64,000 nucleotides of DNA from Prochlorococcus sp. AG-355-O17. GTDB lineage: Bacteria > Cyanobacteriota > Cyanobacteriia > PCC-6307 > Cyanobiaceae. The DNA is taken from positions 1 through 64,000 of the forward strand of contig QCEK01000005.1 in assembly GCA_003280655.1 (NCBI GenBank), read 5' to 3'. Every line of letters begins with the position of its first letter. Position 1 is the first letter of the stretch. The notes under the pieces are model-generated. The model had not been told where the DNA came from and did not search any database. It was given only the letters and a program-made list of their open reading frames with translations. Below, one piece after another: positions 9,616-18,850 of the stretch. The translations under genes and the position numbers were made by a program.

Positions 9616-10371
9616 TTATTTATTCCTAAAGAGATGTCTATAAGATGGATTATAAAGATTAGATCTTTTTTGAGAATGACTTATTGTTGGGCTAATGATG
9701 TAAATGGTTGTTCTAATTAGTTTTTTCTCAATAGAAAATTTTTCCATATCTTTTAGTTCTATTAATGATGTCCAACCATCATCCCAAGATACTCTAAATC
9801 CAACAATCACCTTAGTCTCTGGAGGATAAAACTCTAGTAGAGTTTCTTGAGACCTTTTCACATGCCTAGCACTTAGATATAGACATATCGAGGAATTGTG
9901 TTTCGCAAGATCTTCCAGAGATTCTTTTTCGGGCATCCCTGTTCGCCCTCCTGCTCTAGTTAAAATTATTGTTTGCGTTACGTCAGGTATGGTTAACTCA
10001 GCTTCATGATATGCTGCAGCAACTTGAAAAGCACTTACTCCAGGAACAACCTCGATATCAATTTTTTCATTTTTTAAAATTTCGATTTGCTCTCTAATTG
10101 CTCCAAAAAGGCAAGGGTCTCCATCATGCAACCTTACAACAGTTTTCCCTGCCTGAAATTTTTCTATCATAATTGAGGTGATTTGCTCTAAGTTGAGCGA
10201 ACTAGTTTTTATTTTTTCAGAACCTTTTTTAGCAGAATCTAAAATCTTTTCAGGTATTAGAGAATCAGTCCAAATGATGACATCTGCAATTTTTATCTTT
10301 TTTAATGCTTTTAAAGTTAATAATTCTGGATCACCTGGACCAACACCAATAAAGGATATTTTGTTATCCAT
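9616..10371 (-). CDS. cobM: Precorrin-4 C11-methyltransferase
   Basis: 251 residues from the ATG at 10371 (a GTG six codons upstream would overlap lgt further). SAM-dependent methyltransferase of the cobalamin corrin-ring pathway, acting on precorrin-4 at C-11. Visible family motifs are [15 protein letters not shown] at the N-terminus, [16 protein letters not shown], the [13 protein letters not shown] segment, and the CobM/CbiF-characteristic [17 protein letters not shown]. It overlaps the end of lgt by 8 bases, implying one transcript. Confidence 0.93.
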   Translation of the reverse strand: MDNKISFIGVGPGDPELLTLKALKKIKIADVIIWTDSLIPEKILDSAKKGSEKIKTSSLNLEQITSIMIEKFQAGKTVVRLHDGDPCLFGAIREQIEILKNEKIDIEVVPGVSAFQVAAAYHEAELTIPDVTQTIILTRAGGRTGMPEKESLEDLAKHNSSICLYLSARHVKRSQETLLEFYPPETKVIVGFRVSWDDGWTSLIELKDMEKFSIEKKLIRTTIYIISPTISHSQKRSNLYNPSYRHLFRNK

Positions 10372-11257
10372 TCTTTCTATTTTTCCCACTATATGTTCTC
10401 AATCTTAAAAAAAATATTCCAATTAATCCAGAAGAAAATAGAAAAATACTTATAAATTGAGCCATTCTTATACCGCCATCACAGAAAGGTGGAAGTCCAC
10501 CAATGCATAATGGGTCAGTTCTTAAAGCTTCAATCCAGAATCTTCCAAAGCTATAACTTATTAAATAAAGACAGCTAATAAAGCCAGGCCTGAAAAAATC
10601 TGTTTTATTTTGTTTATTAAAGGTAATAATAAGGACGATGAAAATTAAAAGATTCCATAATGACTCATAGAGAAATGTAGGATGAAAAAATTCATAATTA
10701 AGAAATTCTAAAGGCCTATTTTGGATAGGTATAAATAATTTCCAAGGCAAATTTGTGGGAACTCCAAAGGCTTCATTATTAAAAAAATTTCCCCACCTTC
10801 CTATTGATTGTCCAAGAATAATCGATGGTATTAAAATATCTATAAAAGTTTTTAAATTAATTTTTTTCGACTTACAGAAATAGATAATAGATATTAATCC
10901 TCCAATTAGACCTCCATGGATTGCTATGCCTCCTTCCCAAACTGCAAGAAAAGAAGGTATTTGAATTATATTATTGAAGAGTTCAAAAGAAGTAAAAAAG
11001 TTCTCTCCGCTATATTGCCTCCACTCAAAAATTACGTAATAAGCTCTAGCTCCAATTATTGAAGAGATTATTAATGATGGAAGTATTTCACTAATGTACT
11101 CTGGGTTAATATTTCTTGCCTTTGCTAGTTTTTTAGAGATAAATAGGCCTATTAAAACTGAAACCGAAATAAGAAGTCCGTACCATCTAATAGTTATAAA
11201 TCCTAAATTTAAAAAAGTTTCTCCTGGAGATTGTATAAAAGCTTGAAGTATAAGCAT
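10364..11257 (-). CDS. lgt: Prolipoprotein diacylglyceryl transferase
   Basis: 297 residues, polytopic membrane protein. Lgt adds diacylglycerol from phosphatidylglycerol to the lipobox cysteine of prolipoproteins. The family signature [13 protein letters not shown] is present at about 145-157 with the upstream [11 protein letters not shown] histidine motif. Length matches Lgt. It lies 10 bases downstream of petA on the same strand and overlaps cobM at its 3' end, so a petC-petA-lgt-cobM transcript is likely. Confidence 0.95.
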   Translation of the reverse strand: MLILQAFIQSPGETFLNLGFITIRWYGLLISVSVLIGLFISKKLAKARNINPEYISEILPSLIISSIIGARAYYVIFEWRQYSGENFFTSFELFNNIIQIPSFLAVWEGGIAIHGGLIGGLISIIYFCKSKKINLKTFIDILIPSIILGQSIGRWGNFFNNEAFGVPTNLPWKLFIPIQNRPLEFLNYEFFHPTFLYESLWNLLIFIVLIITFNKQNKTDFFRPGFISCLYLISYSFGRFWIEALRTDPLCIGGLPPFCDGGIRMAQFISIFLFSSGLIGIFFLRLRTYSGKNRKNG

Positions 11258-11267
11258 TTAGAGAAAG

Positions 11268-12221
11268 TTAGATACCCTCTGCTGCTTGAACTTTCTCTAC
11301 TTGTTTTTTCTTTAATACTAAAAGTATTTGTGTTAAGCCTACACCAATGAAGAATGCAATCAATCCAATAACTCTATAAGGACTCTGAAGTACAACCTCA
11401 GCATCTAATTGCCCAAAGCCACCAACGTTGGGATCATTAGTAAGAGGGTCACCTACATTAATTTTGTCTTGCGCTTTTACGATAAGTTGAGGTCCAACAG
11501 GAACTGCTTCAGTAGTTATTTCACCATTATCGTTTTCTATATTGACTTGATAGCTACCATCTTCAATTGTTTCTATTGAATTTATAGTTCCTGCGGTGGA
11601 AGAAGTGAATACCACATTATTGCTCTTGTCTCCAGTTGGATATACCTGACCTCTTCCTCTATTGCCTCCAATATGTAACGAGTATTTTCCATAATGATAT
11701 TCTTTATTAGTGGATGGGTCAGGGGAAAGTACAGGGAAAACGATTTCTTTATTGGTATCGCCAGGTAAAGGTCCGACAATAATGATATTATCTTTCTCTT
11801 CACTGTAATTAGTGAAATAAACACCTTCTGTCTCCTCTTTTATTTCTTCTGTCCATCTTTCTTGTGGAGCAAGTTTAAAGCCATCAGGCAGCATTACAAC
11901 AGCACCAACTTGTAATGGGACTTCCGAACCATCAGCCCCTATCTCTTTTAAATCATTTTTGTAGGGTATTTTGACTACAGCTTTGAAAACACTGTCTGCT
12001 CCAACAGATTGTGGAACCTCTGCAATTGTAGGCATCTGAGCTAGATGACAATTTGCACAGACTATCTTACCTGTGGCTTCTCTTGGGGATTCATAGTTTT
12101 GCTGAGCCCAAAATGGATAAGCAAAACTGATCTTTGGATAAAATACAATGCTTGAAATGAAAAGCAGAGTACAGATAAATAAACTTGTTTTTTTCATGAT
12201 TTGATTTTTAAGACCTTTCAT
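11268..12221 (-). CDS. petA: Apocytochrome f (cytochrome b6f complex)
   Basis: 317 residues from ATG 12221, chosen because it begins 4 bases after the petC stop and gives a normal signal peptide; a 30-codon longer frame would run into petC. Cytochrome f passes electrons from the Rieske centre to plastocyanin or cytochrome c6 in the thylakoid lumen. Signal peptide ends SFA, the mature protein starts YPFWAQQ (Tyr amino group is the axial haem ligand), the haem motif CANCH is at 55-59, and one C-terminal membrane anchor precedes a short basic tail. Operon partner of petC. Confidence 0.97.
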   Translation of the reverse strand: MKGLKNQIMKKTSLFICTLLFISSIVFYPKISFAYPFWAQQNYESPREATGKIVCANCHLAQMPTIAEVPQSVGADSVFKAVVKIPYKNDLKEIGADGSEVPLQVGAVVMLPDGFKLAPQERWTEEIKEETEGVYFTNYSEEKDNIIIVGPLPGDTNKEIVFPVLSPDPSTNKEYHYGKYSLHIGGNRGRGQVYPTGDKSNNVVFTSSTAGTINSIETIEDGSYQVNIENDNGEITTEAVPVGPQLIVKAQDKINVGDPLTNDPNVGGFGQLDAEVVLQSPYRVIGLIAFFIGVGLTQILLVLKKKQVEKVQAAEGI

Positions 12222-12225
12222 TTTT

Positions 12226-12762
12226 TTATGCCCACCATGGATTTTCATTAGTTCTAAAGTCAGTTTCTGACCATTGTTTGACGAGTACAGCATCATCTTC
12301 AATATCGACATGAGCTAGAGCTAAAGATAAAGGCGCAGGTCCTCTTACTACCTTCCCGTTAGTATCGTACTGACTGCCATGACAAGGACATATAAATTTA
12401 TTAGCACCACTATCCCATGGGACAACACAACCTAAATGAGTACAAATTGCATTTAAACCAAATTCTCCTATTTCCCCACCCTCATTAACTATTAAATAAG
12501 TTGGATCTCCCTTTAGACCCTGAACTAGACTTCTGTCTCCTGCTTGATGGGTAGCTAACCAACCTGTCTTAGTTATTGGATTCCCTAATTCATCTTTAGC
12601 AGAAGTTCCACCTCCACCACCGCCTGCTCTTAGAGGCATGAAATAATTCGCTACAGGGTAAAGGGCTCCTAAAGCTACACCAGTTGCAGTACCAAATGTA
12701 AGAAGATTCATAAATTGCCTTCGACCCATAGAAGGGACATCATTGGAACTTAATTGAGTCAT
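12226..12762 (-). CDS. petC: Rieske iron-sulfur protein of cytochrome b6f
   Basis: 178 residues. An N-terminal Tat-type sequence GRRQFMNLL (13-21) with an adjoining hydrophobic helix serves as uncleaved membrane anchor, followed by the glycine hinge (GGGGGG about 48-53) and the Rieske fold with cluster ligands in CTHLGC (107-112) and CPCH (125-128). It carries electrons from plastoquinol to cytochrome f. Directly upstream of petA; the Tat translocon gene tatC lies 400 bases away on the same strand. Confidence 0.97.
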   Translation of the reverse strand: MTQLSSNDVPSMGRRQFMNLLTFGTATGVALGALYPVANYFMPLRAGGGGGGTSAKDELGNPITKTGWLATHQAGDRSLVQGLKGDPTYLIVNEGGEIGEFGLNAICTHLGCVVPWDSGANKFICPCHGSQYDTNGKVVRGPAPLSLALAHVDIEDDAVLVKQWSETDFRTNENPWWA

Positions 12763-12885
12763 TCGCTACTTGGTTCTGTTATTTATTAGTTATTATGGAG
12801 CAAATTGTTCAATTTCTGTTGCAAATAGATAGGACTTTTAATAATTTAAAGTAAAAGTTTAGGAAGTCTTAATTAATCGATTTAA

Positions 12886-13203
12886 ATGAACCCATTGCTA
12901 GTAGATGAAGTTATACATTATTTGATTCATCGCTGGGGGAAAAAATATGATTTTAGACTCTTTAGAAGAGGAAAATTCGTTTATTTTCAAATGATGTGGG
13001 GATTTCTTGGGCAGGAATCATTCCCTTTAAGTGAAGATGAATATAAAAAATCGATAGCTGATAAAATCGAGATTTTAAATAGATGTGGATATTCAGAAGA
13101 AGTAAGGGAATGGCTAAAGAAAGTCAATGCTAAGCCAAGGTTAGGCAGAGCTGTAAGCTTGCAATTAGATCTTAATGAGAAGATGAAAGAGTTTTTGACT
13201 TAA
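12886..13203 (+). CDS. DUF3067-type small cyanobacterial protein
   Basis: 105 residues, soluble, no signal. I recognise it as the DUF3067 type (about 100 residues, cyanobacteria and plastids) from the WGKKYDFRLFRRGKFVYFQMMW core and the C-terminal KPRLGRAVSLQLDL segment; the match is from memory. It is divergent to petC (123 bases between starts) and its last 32 bases overlap the convergent tatC. Position between the Rieske gene and the Tat translocase suggests, but does not show, a part in b6f biogenesis. Confidence 0.78.
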   Translation: MNPLLVDEVIHYLIHRWGKKYDFRLFRRGKFVYFQMMWGFLGQESFPLSEDEYKKSIADKIEILNRCGYSEEVREWLKKVNAKPRLGRAVSLQLDLNEKMKEFLT

Positions 13204-13930
13204 GATTTTCTGATAAGTAAGTTAATCCAGTACCCACAAAAAATAAAAACACAATCGATATAGATAGCAATGACATAGTCAATGGGTCAGTTGAAGGGGT
13301 AATCACTGCAGATAATATTGCAGAGGAAATTACGACTATTTTCCAATTTGAAATCATTTTTTCTGTTGTGATTATTCCAAGAGAACCAAGAATAAATTGT
13401 AATACTGGCAATTGAAAAGCTATTGCAGTGCTAGACATTAACAAGAGAACAAAATCAAAATATCTTTCTATAGACCAAGTTGGTTCAACAATATCAGCAC
13501 CGAAACTAATGAAGAAATTTATTGCTGCAGGGACTAATATCCACCATGAAAAAATTAATCCTAAAAAAAATAGAAGACCTGAACCAAAAACTGCAGGCAA
13601 GATAAGGCTTTTTTCTTGTTTTGTTAAACCAGGAGAAATGAATAATATTATTTGATAAAAAATATAAGGCATAGAAACTATTAATCCGCTGTAACCTGCA
13701 ACTTTAATAGCGACAAATAAAAACTCTCCTGGAGCAAGTTGTAGTAAATGAATATCACCAGCTGGAATTTCTAAAAAAGATATTAATGGCTTTATGATAA
13801 GAAAACTAAAGAATATTGAAATAAGTATTGAGTAAATTGAGTTTAGTATCCTTTGACGAAGCTCCTCTAAATGATCACTAAAAGTCATCGAATCTGATAA
13901 TTTTTTTTCACTTTGACCTGTACCTCTCAT
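13172..13930 (-). CDS. tatC: Sec-independent protein translocase TatC
   Basis: 252 residues with six membrane helices. The N-terminal DHLEELRQRI motif (about 19-28) is the TatC signature for twin-arginine recognition, and a conserved FELPVLQ-like segment (FQLPVLQF) lies before helix five. TatC receives folded RR-signal proteins such as the nearby Rieske protein. The C-terminus overlaps the convergent DUF3067-type gene by 32 bases. Start chosen at ATG 13930; an internal ATG about 15 codons later directly before TFSDHLEEL is also possible. Confidence 0.94.
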   Translation of the reverse strand: MRGTGQSEKKLSDSMTFSDHLEELRQRILNSIYSILISIFFSFLIIKPLISFLEIPAGDIHLLQLAPGEFLFVAIKVAGYSGLIVSMPYIFYQIILFISPGLTKQEKSLILPAVFGSGLLFFLGLIFSWWILVPAAINFFISFGADIVEPTWSIERYFDFVLLLMSSTAIAFQLPVLQFILGSLGIITTEKMISNWKIVVISSAILSAVITPSTDPLTMSLLSISIVFLFFVGTGLTYLSENLKSKTLSSSH

Positions 13931-14010
13931 TATTAATTGATAAAAATTGTGTAAGAAAAAGGTTTAAAACTACTATTGTCAAAGTCCAATTTATTTTTCG
14001 ATAAACTTAA

Positions 14011-14271
14011 TTATTTGCTTAATTTAGGATTTGTTGGATCTGGTAATAAGAAAGGAGGGGCATCATTTAAAGATGATTCACCATAAGTTTCATATTCTCT
14101 ATATCCGCCCATCTTACCATTTGTTTTCATTAAAGCGCTTACGAAGGCAAGTAGTAAGAAAACAGTAGGAGCTCCAATTATTAATGCAGCACCAAATAGA
14201 TATCCAACAATAAATTCTGGAAAACTATGATTTCCTAAAAATTCATGAGTGCCTAAAAGAAAATCAAACAT
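14011..14271 (-). CDS. Small conserved membrane protein, unknown
   Basis: 86 residues: a short N-terminus with several histidines and phenylalanines, a hydrophobic segment of about 30 residues (18-47) forming one long or two short helices, and a polar tail rich in Tyr, Glu and Pro (GGYREYETYGESSLNDAPP). It sits between an NFACT-like gene and tatC on the same strand. The composition resembles small thylakoid proteins, but I cannot assign it to a known photosystem or NDH subunit. Confidence 0.7.
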   Translation of the reverse strand: MFDFLLGTHEFLGNHSFPEFIVGYLFGAALIIGAPTVFLLLAFVSALMKTNGKMGGYREYETYGESSLNDAPPFLLPDPTNPKLSK

Positions 14272-14301
14272 TTAGATTTTAAAATTTTTTTATATTATAA
14301 A

Positions 14302-16026
14302 CTAAATTACTGTTTTAAGATTTTTTTTGATGTAATCTTCTCCTCTTGTAGGATTTCCCCAAATAATTTCTCCATTTTTAAAGGAAACGCAACCCTGTCC
14401 TCCGTTTTTGATTTTTTGCAAATCTTTAATCTTTACTAAATTAATTGGAACTTTAATGTTTCTTTTTGCCTTACTAAATAAAGCAGCTAAATCTGCAGCT
14501 ATTTGAAGATCTTGTTCAGATGCTACTTGAGATGAAGATTTTAAAACAACATGACTGCCTGGTGATTCCTGTGCATGAAACCATAAATCGCCTTTTTTTG
14601 AGAACTTAAAGCTAATTAAATCATTTTGCCTCATATTTCGCCCTACCTGAAGCTTTAATCCTGTGGGAGTGTTAACTTGAATTGGTGATGACTCTATCTC
14701 ATATGAACTTTTCTGATCTTCTCTTTGCTTCTTGATATTGATATTAAACTCGTTACAAATTTCTTCCATAATTTCTTCTAGTAGTTTGATTCTCATAGAA
14801 AGTTTTTCATGATTTAAAGAATTTAAATTTTCTAGAAGCGTAGTGAATTCGTCTAATCTCTCTAGGTTTGTTTTGTAAATACTTAATCTTTCTTTTATTA
14901 ATTCTCTAGATCTTTTTAGTTTTTTTGATTTTTTATATAGTTTTTGTCCCTTTATAATGTCTTGTTTTTTAATTTCATGTGAGGCAAATATATTATCAGC
15001 TTTTTCTTTATATATCTCGTAGTTTTCTGATTTTGTCAGAAGATCATGTTGAATATTTAAATTCTTTTTCTCAGAATTGGTCTGTTTAAAAATTATCCCT
15101 TCAATTTTCTTTTCCAATAATTCAAGTTTTTTTTGTTTCAGATGATAATCATAATAATTCTCTAAGCTTGTGCATAAATCTATTTTATTTTCGTAATTAA
15201 TTTCCTTATCAAAAAACCAAACGCAATAAAAATCTTTGTTGAATGTAGAAAAATTAAAGTTATTGCTTTTAAACCTGTTTATCCAAATCTTCCAATTTTT
15301 AAATATCTCCTTTAAGTCTGAGTTGCTAATGAAATCAATATTTTTTTCCATTATTTCTGAATTAACAGTTGCGCTAACAACCTCTAATTGTTTTGTGAGG
15401 ATAGGGCTTACTCCTTGATAGGTATTTATTAAACAGTATTTCAAAGACTCAGGTACTATTGAAATTGAGTTTTTCCATGATTGAAAAGACTCATCTTCTC
15501 TTGGTTGTTTTTTGAGATTGACTGGAGGGCCAGAATAAATTGATCCTGTTGAAATTGTTCTAAAACTAGATTGACTTGATTTAATTTGTTTACCAACGGC
15601 AATTATTTTATGTTTATTATCCAGATAAAAAATATTGCTATGTTTTCCCATTAACTCAAAAATTAAATACTTATTAATTTCATCTCCAGGTTTTTTTGCA
15701 AAACTAAATTTTATAACTCTCTCGAAATCATCTTGATCAATCGAAATTAAAGCCATATACTTTAATCCGTATCTTATTTGTTTAGAAAGTGTGCTTTCTC
15801 TCCCAATCTTTTCTGGCTTATTTATCTTTAGTATTCTTGGAGAGTCTCCATTCCATGAGACTTCTAACCATGTTTGAGAATCAACTCCTCTGAAACATAA
15901 TTGAATTGTATTAGGTTCTGGTTGTTGGGCAGTTTCAAACTTTGTAGGTAAGATGTTCTCTCTCAAATAATGCAAGACAGATCTAATAGATGTAATATCC
16001 ATTATCTGCGGAACACCTTTTTGCAT
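14302..16026 (-). CDS. NFACT family protein, RqcH/Rqc2 homolog
   Basis: 574 residues with the NFACT layout: an N-terminal NFACT-N domain (about 1-200), a central Lys/Glu-rich coiled coil (about 300-440) and the NFACT-R domain with GDLWFHAQESPGSHVVLKSS at about 485-505. Bacterial RqcH binds stalled 50S-peptidyl-tRNA complexes and appends alanine tails; older annotations call it fibronectin-binding protein. The C-terminal segment is shorter than in Firmicutes. Divergent from gmk, with only 48 bases between starts. Confidence 0.88.
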   Translation of the reverse strand: MQKGVPQIMDITSIRSVLHYLRENILPTKFETAQQPEPNTIQLCFRGVDSQTWLEVSWNGDSPRILKINKPEKIGRESTLSKQIRYGLKYMALISIDQDDFERVIKFSFAKKPGDEINKYLIFELMGKHSNIFYLDNKHKIIAVGKQIKSSQSSFRTISTGSIYSGPPVNLKKQPREDESFQSWKNSISIVPESLKYCLINTYQGVSPILTKQLEVVSATVNSEIMEKNIDFISNSDLKEIFKNWKIWINRFKSNNFNFSTFNKDFYCVWFFDKEINYENKIDLCTSLENYYDYHLKQKKLELLEKKIEGIIFKQTNSEKKNLNIQHDLLTKSENYEIYKEKADNIFASHEIKKQDIIKGQKLYKKSKKLKRSRELIKERLSIYKTNLERLDEFTTLLENLNSLNHEKLSMRIKLLEEIMEEICNEFNINIKKQREDQKSSYEIESSPIQVNTPTGLKLQVGRNMRQNDLISFKFSKKGDLWFHAQESPGSHVVLKSSSQVASEQDLQIAADLAALFSKAKRNIKVPINLVKIKDLQKIKNGGQGCVSFKNGEIIWGNPTRGEDYIKKNLKTVI

Positions 16027-16074
16027 TATTCCCTTTAATTCACAAGATTTTTATTTTACTGTAAAAAATTTTAT

Positions 16075-16629
16075 ATGAAAAATCAAAAAAAACTCATTAT
16101 CCTTACCGGACCCAGCGGGGTGGGTAAAGGAACAGTTGTTAAAGAAATATTAGGTAAAGAGAAAAATGTTTGGCTTTCAATATCTGCAACTACTAGAGAT
16201 CCTAGAGAGGGAGAAAAGGACGGAGAAAATTATTACTTTTTAAATCAAGAAAAGTTTAAAGAAATGATTGAACAAAACCTGTTCCTTGAATGGGCTCAAT
16301 TTGCCGGAAACTACTATGGAACTCCTTTGTCATCTATTAATGAAAAAATAAAAAAGGGATTTACTGTACTACTTGAAATTGAAGTAGAGGGCGCAAGGCA
16401 AATAAAAAATAAGTTTCCTAATTCACTGTCAATATTTTTACTTCCTCCGGATAAAAAAGAGTTAGAGAGAAGAATAAGAAATAGAGGTACAGAAAAAGAA
16501 GAGGCAATTAAAAAAAGACTCTCAAGGGCTAATTATGAGATTTCTGTATCAAATCAATTTGATTTTGCATTAACAAATCACAATGTTGATGAAACAGTAA
16601 AAAAAATAATCAAGTTAATAAGAACTTGA
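16075..16629 (+). CDS. gmk: Guanylate kinase
   Basis: 184 residues. Phosphorylates GMP to GDP with ATP in the cytosol. P-loop GPSGVGKGT at residues 12-20, the GMP-binding SATTRDPREGEKDGENYYF region (about 39-57) and VLLEIEVEGARQIK (about 97-110) are all present. The last codons lie inside a strong hairpin terminator (16603-16636), so coding and termination signals overlap. Confidence 0.96.
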   Translation: MKNQKKLIILTGPSGVGKGTVVKEILGKEKNVWLSISATTRDPREGEKDGENYYFLNQEKFKEMIEQNLFLEWAQFAGNYYGTPLSSINEKIKKGFTVLLEIEVEGARQIKNKFPNSLSIFLLPPDKKELERRIRNRGTEKEEAIKKRLSRANYEISVSNQFDFALTNHNVDETVKKIIKLIRT

Positions 16630-16636
16630 TTATTTT
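16603..16636. terminator. Bidirectional intrinsic terminator between gmk and psaJ
   Basis: A perfect 14-base inverted repeat (16603-16616 with 16623-16636, core AATCAAGTT/AACTTGATT, loop of 6) followed on the + strand by a T-rich run and flanked on the other side by A8, which gives a T-run on the - strand. It can therefore stop both gmk (+) and the psaF-psaJ transcript (-). It includes the gmk stop codon. Confidence 0.85.
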
Positions 16637-16643
16637 CTTTTTA

Positions 16644-16778
16644 TCAGCTCATTGGATGGAATAATAAATCTGGGAAAAATCTATTAAATTCAATAATTAT
16701 TCCGGCTGTAAGGCTTAGCCAAATAGCTGCTACTACTGGGGCAGATCTGACAAATTTTGTGTTTAGAATTTTGAACAT
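16644..16778 (-). CDS. psaJ: Photosystem I reaction centre subunit IX (PsaJ)
   Basis: 44 codons from ATG 16778 to TGA at 16644: one membrane helix (about 14-30, [20 protein letters not shown]) followed by the PsaJ-typical [12 protein letters not shown] end. PsaJ is a single-span thylakoid subunit that contacts PsaF and binds chlorophyll at the PSI periphery. It lies 27 bases downstream of psaF on the same strand, the classic cyanobacterial psaFJ arrangement, and is too short for a standard ORF cut-off. Confidence 0.96.
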   Translation of the reverse strand: MFKILNTKFVRSAPVVAAIWLSLTAGIIIEFNRFFPDLLFHPMS

Positions 16779-16805
16779 TTGTTTTATGAAAGTTTTTAAA
16801 GATTT

Positions 16806-17369
16806 TTAGCGAGGACCATTAAGTGTAATATTGTTATCTTTCTCTCTTAAATCTCCATTTCTACCTTGCTTATTAGCAAGAAGAGGCCATTGCGCTCCTT
16901 TCACAAGACATTTTCTGGCTAAGTCTAGGTCAATAATGATTTCAAGATCTGCTGGGTTCTTAGTCTTTTTTGATTCAATCAGATACTCTCTTCCTGACCA
17001 ACCTATAATTCCAGCAATATAAATGAACAGTACTCCCGGAATAAGTAAATCTCCTTCATGACCTCTATTTAAAAGGGCTCCCCATGGCTCAAGAGGAGGT
17101 CCAATTATTAAATGTGGAAGACCATCATCTCCGCATGATGCTTTTCCATATCTTTCAAATCTTGCGATGTCTTTTTGAGTAGTTGCAGAATTTGCTCTCT
17201 CAATAAATTTAGGATTTTCAGAGCATTTCGTGAGGGCTGACGCAGTATATTCAGTGCTAGCTCTATCTGCGTTTAAGGCAGGCCCATTGGCAGCAAGAGC
17301 AATTGGAGTAATTCCGAGGAACAGAAAAACTGAGGTTATGATTGAAAAAAAGAATTTCATAAGTTGCAA
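16806..17369 (-). CDS. psaF: Photosystem I reaction centre subunit III (PsaF)
   Basis: 187 residues with a Sec signal peptide (cleavage after ALA, about residue 26; an in-frame ATG at 17360 would give a 3-residue shorter signal). The lumenal domain carries CSENPKFIERA and the second cysteine in KASCGDDGLPHLI, then a membrane helix (GVLFIYIAGIIGWSGREYL) and a stromal end. PsaF lies on the donor side of PSI. Co-transcribed with psaJ. Confidence 0.97.
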   Translation of the reverse strand: MQLMKFFFSIITSVFLFLGITPIALAANGPALNADRASTEYTASALTKCSENPKFIERANSATTQKDIARFERYGKASCGDDGLPHLIIGPPLEPWGALLNRGHEGDLLIPGVLFIYIAGIIGWSGREYLIESKKTKNPADLEIIIDLDLARKCLVKGAQWPLLANKQGRNGDLREKDNNITLNGPR

Positions 17370-17434
17370 TCTTTAATTCCTTATAGTGTGTTAAGTAAGA
17401 AATTAATATTAAAATAGAACAAGTTGAATCAAAA

Positions 17435-18505
17435 ATGCATAAAGTTTTAGCTATTGAAACAAGTTGTGATGAGACATCTGTCTCAATAGTTTCTAATATT
17501 GGCGATACTTTCAGAATACATTCAAATATAATTGCCTCTCAAATTGAAGATCATTCAAAATGGGGGGGAGTTGTGCCTGAACTTGCAGCTAGAAAGCATT
17601 TAGAGTTATTACCTTTTGTCCTAGATAAGGCTTTAGAAGAATCAAAAATCAAAATTGAGGAAGTTGATTATATTGCATCAACTGTAGCTCCTGGTTTAGT
17701 TGGTTGTTTACGAGTTGGCTCCATAACTGCAAGATCACTTTGCATGTTACATTCAAAACCATTTTTGGGAATTCATCATTTGGAGGGGCATTTATCTTCA
17801 ATTCTCTTTTCAGAAAACTATCCAAAGAAATCCTTTCTTACATTACTTGTTAGCGGTGGGCATACTGAATTGATAAAGGTTGATGAAAGAAGGAAAATGC
17901 AAAGACTTGGGAAAAGTTTTGATGATGCTGCTGGAGAAGCCTTTGATAAAGTTGGCAGACTATTAGGTCTTAGTTATCCAGGAGGACCGGCAATTGAAAA
18001 GATTGCTAAAAATGGGGACCCAATGAAATTTAATTTACCAAAATGCAGGATTTCTGATAAAAAAGGTGGATTTCTTAAATATGATTTCTCTTTTAGTGGT
18101 TTAAAAACTGCCGTATTAAGATTAGTTGAGAGAATAAATTTGGATGGGAAGACCGTTCCAATTCCTGATATTGCTGCAAGTTTTGAGAGAGTAGTGGCAG
18201 AGGTGTTGGTAGAGAGAACAATAAAATGTGCAGATGATCACGGTTTGGACAATGTTGTTGTGGTTGGGGGAGTGGCTGCTAACAATACATTAAGAAAAAT
18301 GATGATTAATGAAGCTCGTAAAAAATCCATTAAAGTTCATTTAGCTCCCCTTAATCTTTGTACAGATAATGCTGCAATGATTGGAGCGGCGGCGTTGTTC
18401 AGGATCAAATTTAAGGATCATTTAAGTTCCCTTAAATTAGGTGTCGCAGGAAGACTATCAATTGAACAATCAAATACCCTTTATGAAGAAAATCCTCCTT
18501 TCTAA
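17435..18505 (+). CDS. tsaD: tRNA N6-threonylcarbamoyladenosine transferase subunit TsaD
   Basis: 356 residues, ASKHA fold. With TsaB and TsaE it forms t6A37 in tRNAs reading ANN codons. N-terminal AIETSCDETS (6-15), the metal-binding HHLEGH motif (about 112-117), the SGGHTEL loop and the C-terminal CTDNAAMIGAA are intact. Length is slightly above the E. coli protein, typical of cyanobacteria. A high-light-inducible gene follows after 5 bases. Confidence 0.96.
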   Translation: MHKVLAIETSCDETSVSIVSNIGDTFRIHSNIIASQIEDHSKWGGVVPELAARKHLELLPFVLDKALEESKIKIEEVDYIASTVAPGLVGCLRVGSITARSLCMLHSKPFLGIHHLEGHLSSILFSENYPKKSFLTLLVSGGHTELIKVDERRKMQRLGKSFDDAAGEAFDKVGRLLGLSYPGGPAIEKIAKNGDPMKFNLPKCRISDKKGGFLKYDFSFSGLKTAVLRLVERINLDGKTVPIPDIAASFERVVAEVLVERTIKCADDHGLDNVVVVGGVAANNTLRKMMINEARKKSIKVHLAPLNLCTDNAAMIGAAALFRIKFKDHLSSLKLGVAGRLSIEQSNTLYEENPPF

Positions 18506-18510
18506 CTTCA

Positions 18511-18687
18511 ATGAACAAACAACATAAGATCGATATTAAAGAAGCAAAAAACTTCGTTGATAAAAAGGAATTAAATTTGTGGAAAAGAGGATTTACCCCT
18601 CAAGCTGAAATATGGAACGGAAGGATGGCAACTGTTGGTATAGGAATTATTTTTATAATTATTGCTTTAATAAGCCAGTTTTCTTAA
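18511..18687 (+). CDS. hli: High-light-inducible protein (one-helix Lhc-like)
   Basis: 58 codons from ATG 18511. It contains the chlorophyll-binding signature AEIWNGRMATVG (32-43), where Glu and Asn/Arg are the helix ligand residues, followed by one hydrophobic helix (about 41-56). Such proteins bind chlorophyll and carotenoid in thylakoids and protect photosystems during assembly or light stress; Prochlorococcus has many copies. The usual Met in the NGRxAM motif is Thr here. It starts 5 bases after tsaD, so they may be co-transcribed. Confidence 0.93.
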   Translation: MNKQHKIDIKEAKNFVDKKELNLWKRGFTPQAEIWNGRMATVGIGIIFIIIALISQFS

Positions 18688-18850
18688 TAGAAATAAAATT
18701 CATTTTCTTAAAAGTAGTCTTGAAAGATTTAAAAAAAATTACTCTTGCTCAGCTGATTAATTAAATTAAAAAGTATTGTATTTATTGGACTTGAGATTAG
18801 ATTATTGATTTAATCAAAATAATTAATATTTTTATTATTTATAATTTTAT

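Noticed and set aside
12222-12311. 30-codon N-terminal extension of cytochrome f
   Set aside because: It overlaps petC and lies before the signal peptide; ATG 12221 gives the normal length.
15236-15418. 60-codon + strand ORF within the NFACT gene
   Set aside because: Antisense to a conserved coding region, poly-Leu composition of a shadow frame.
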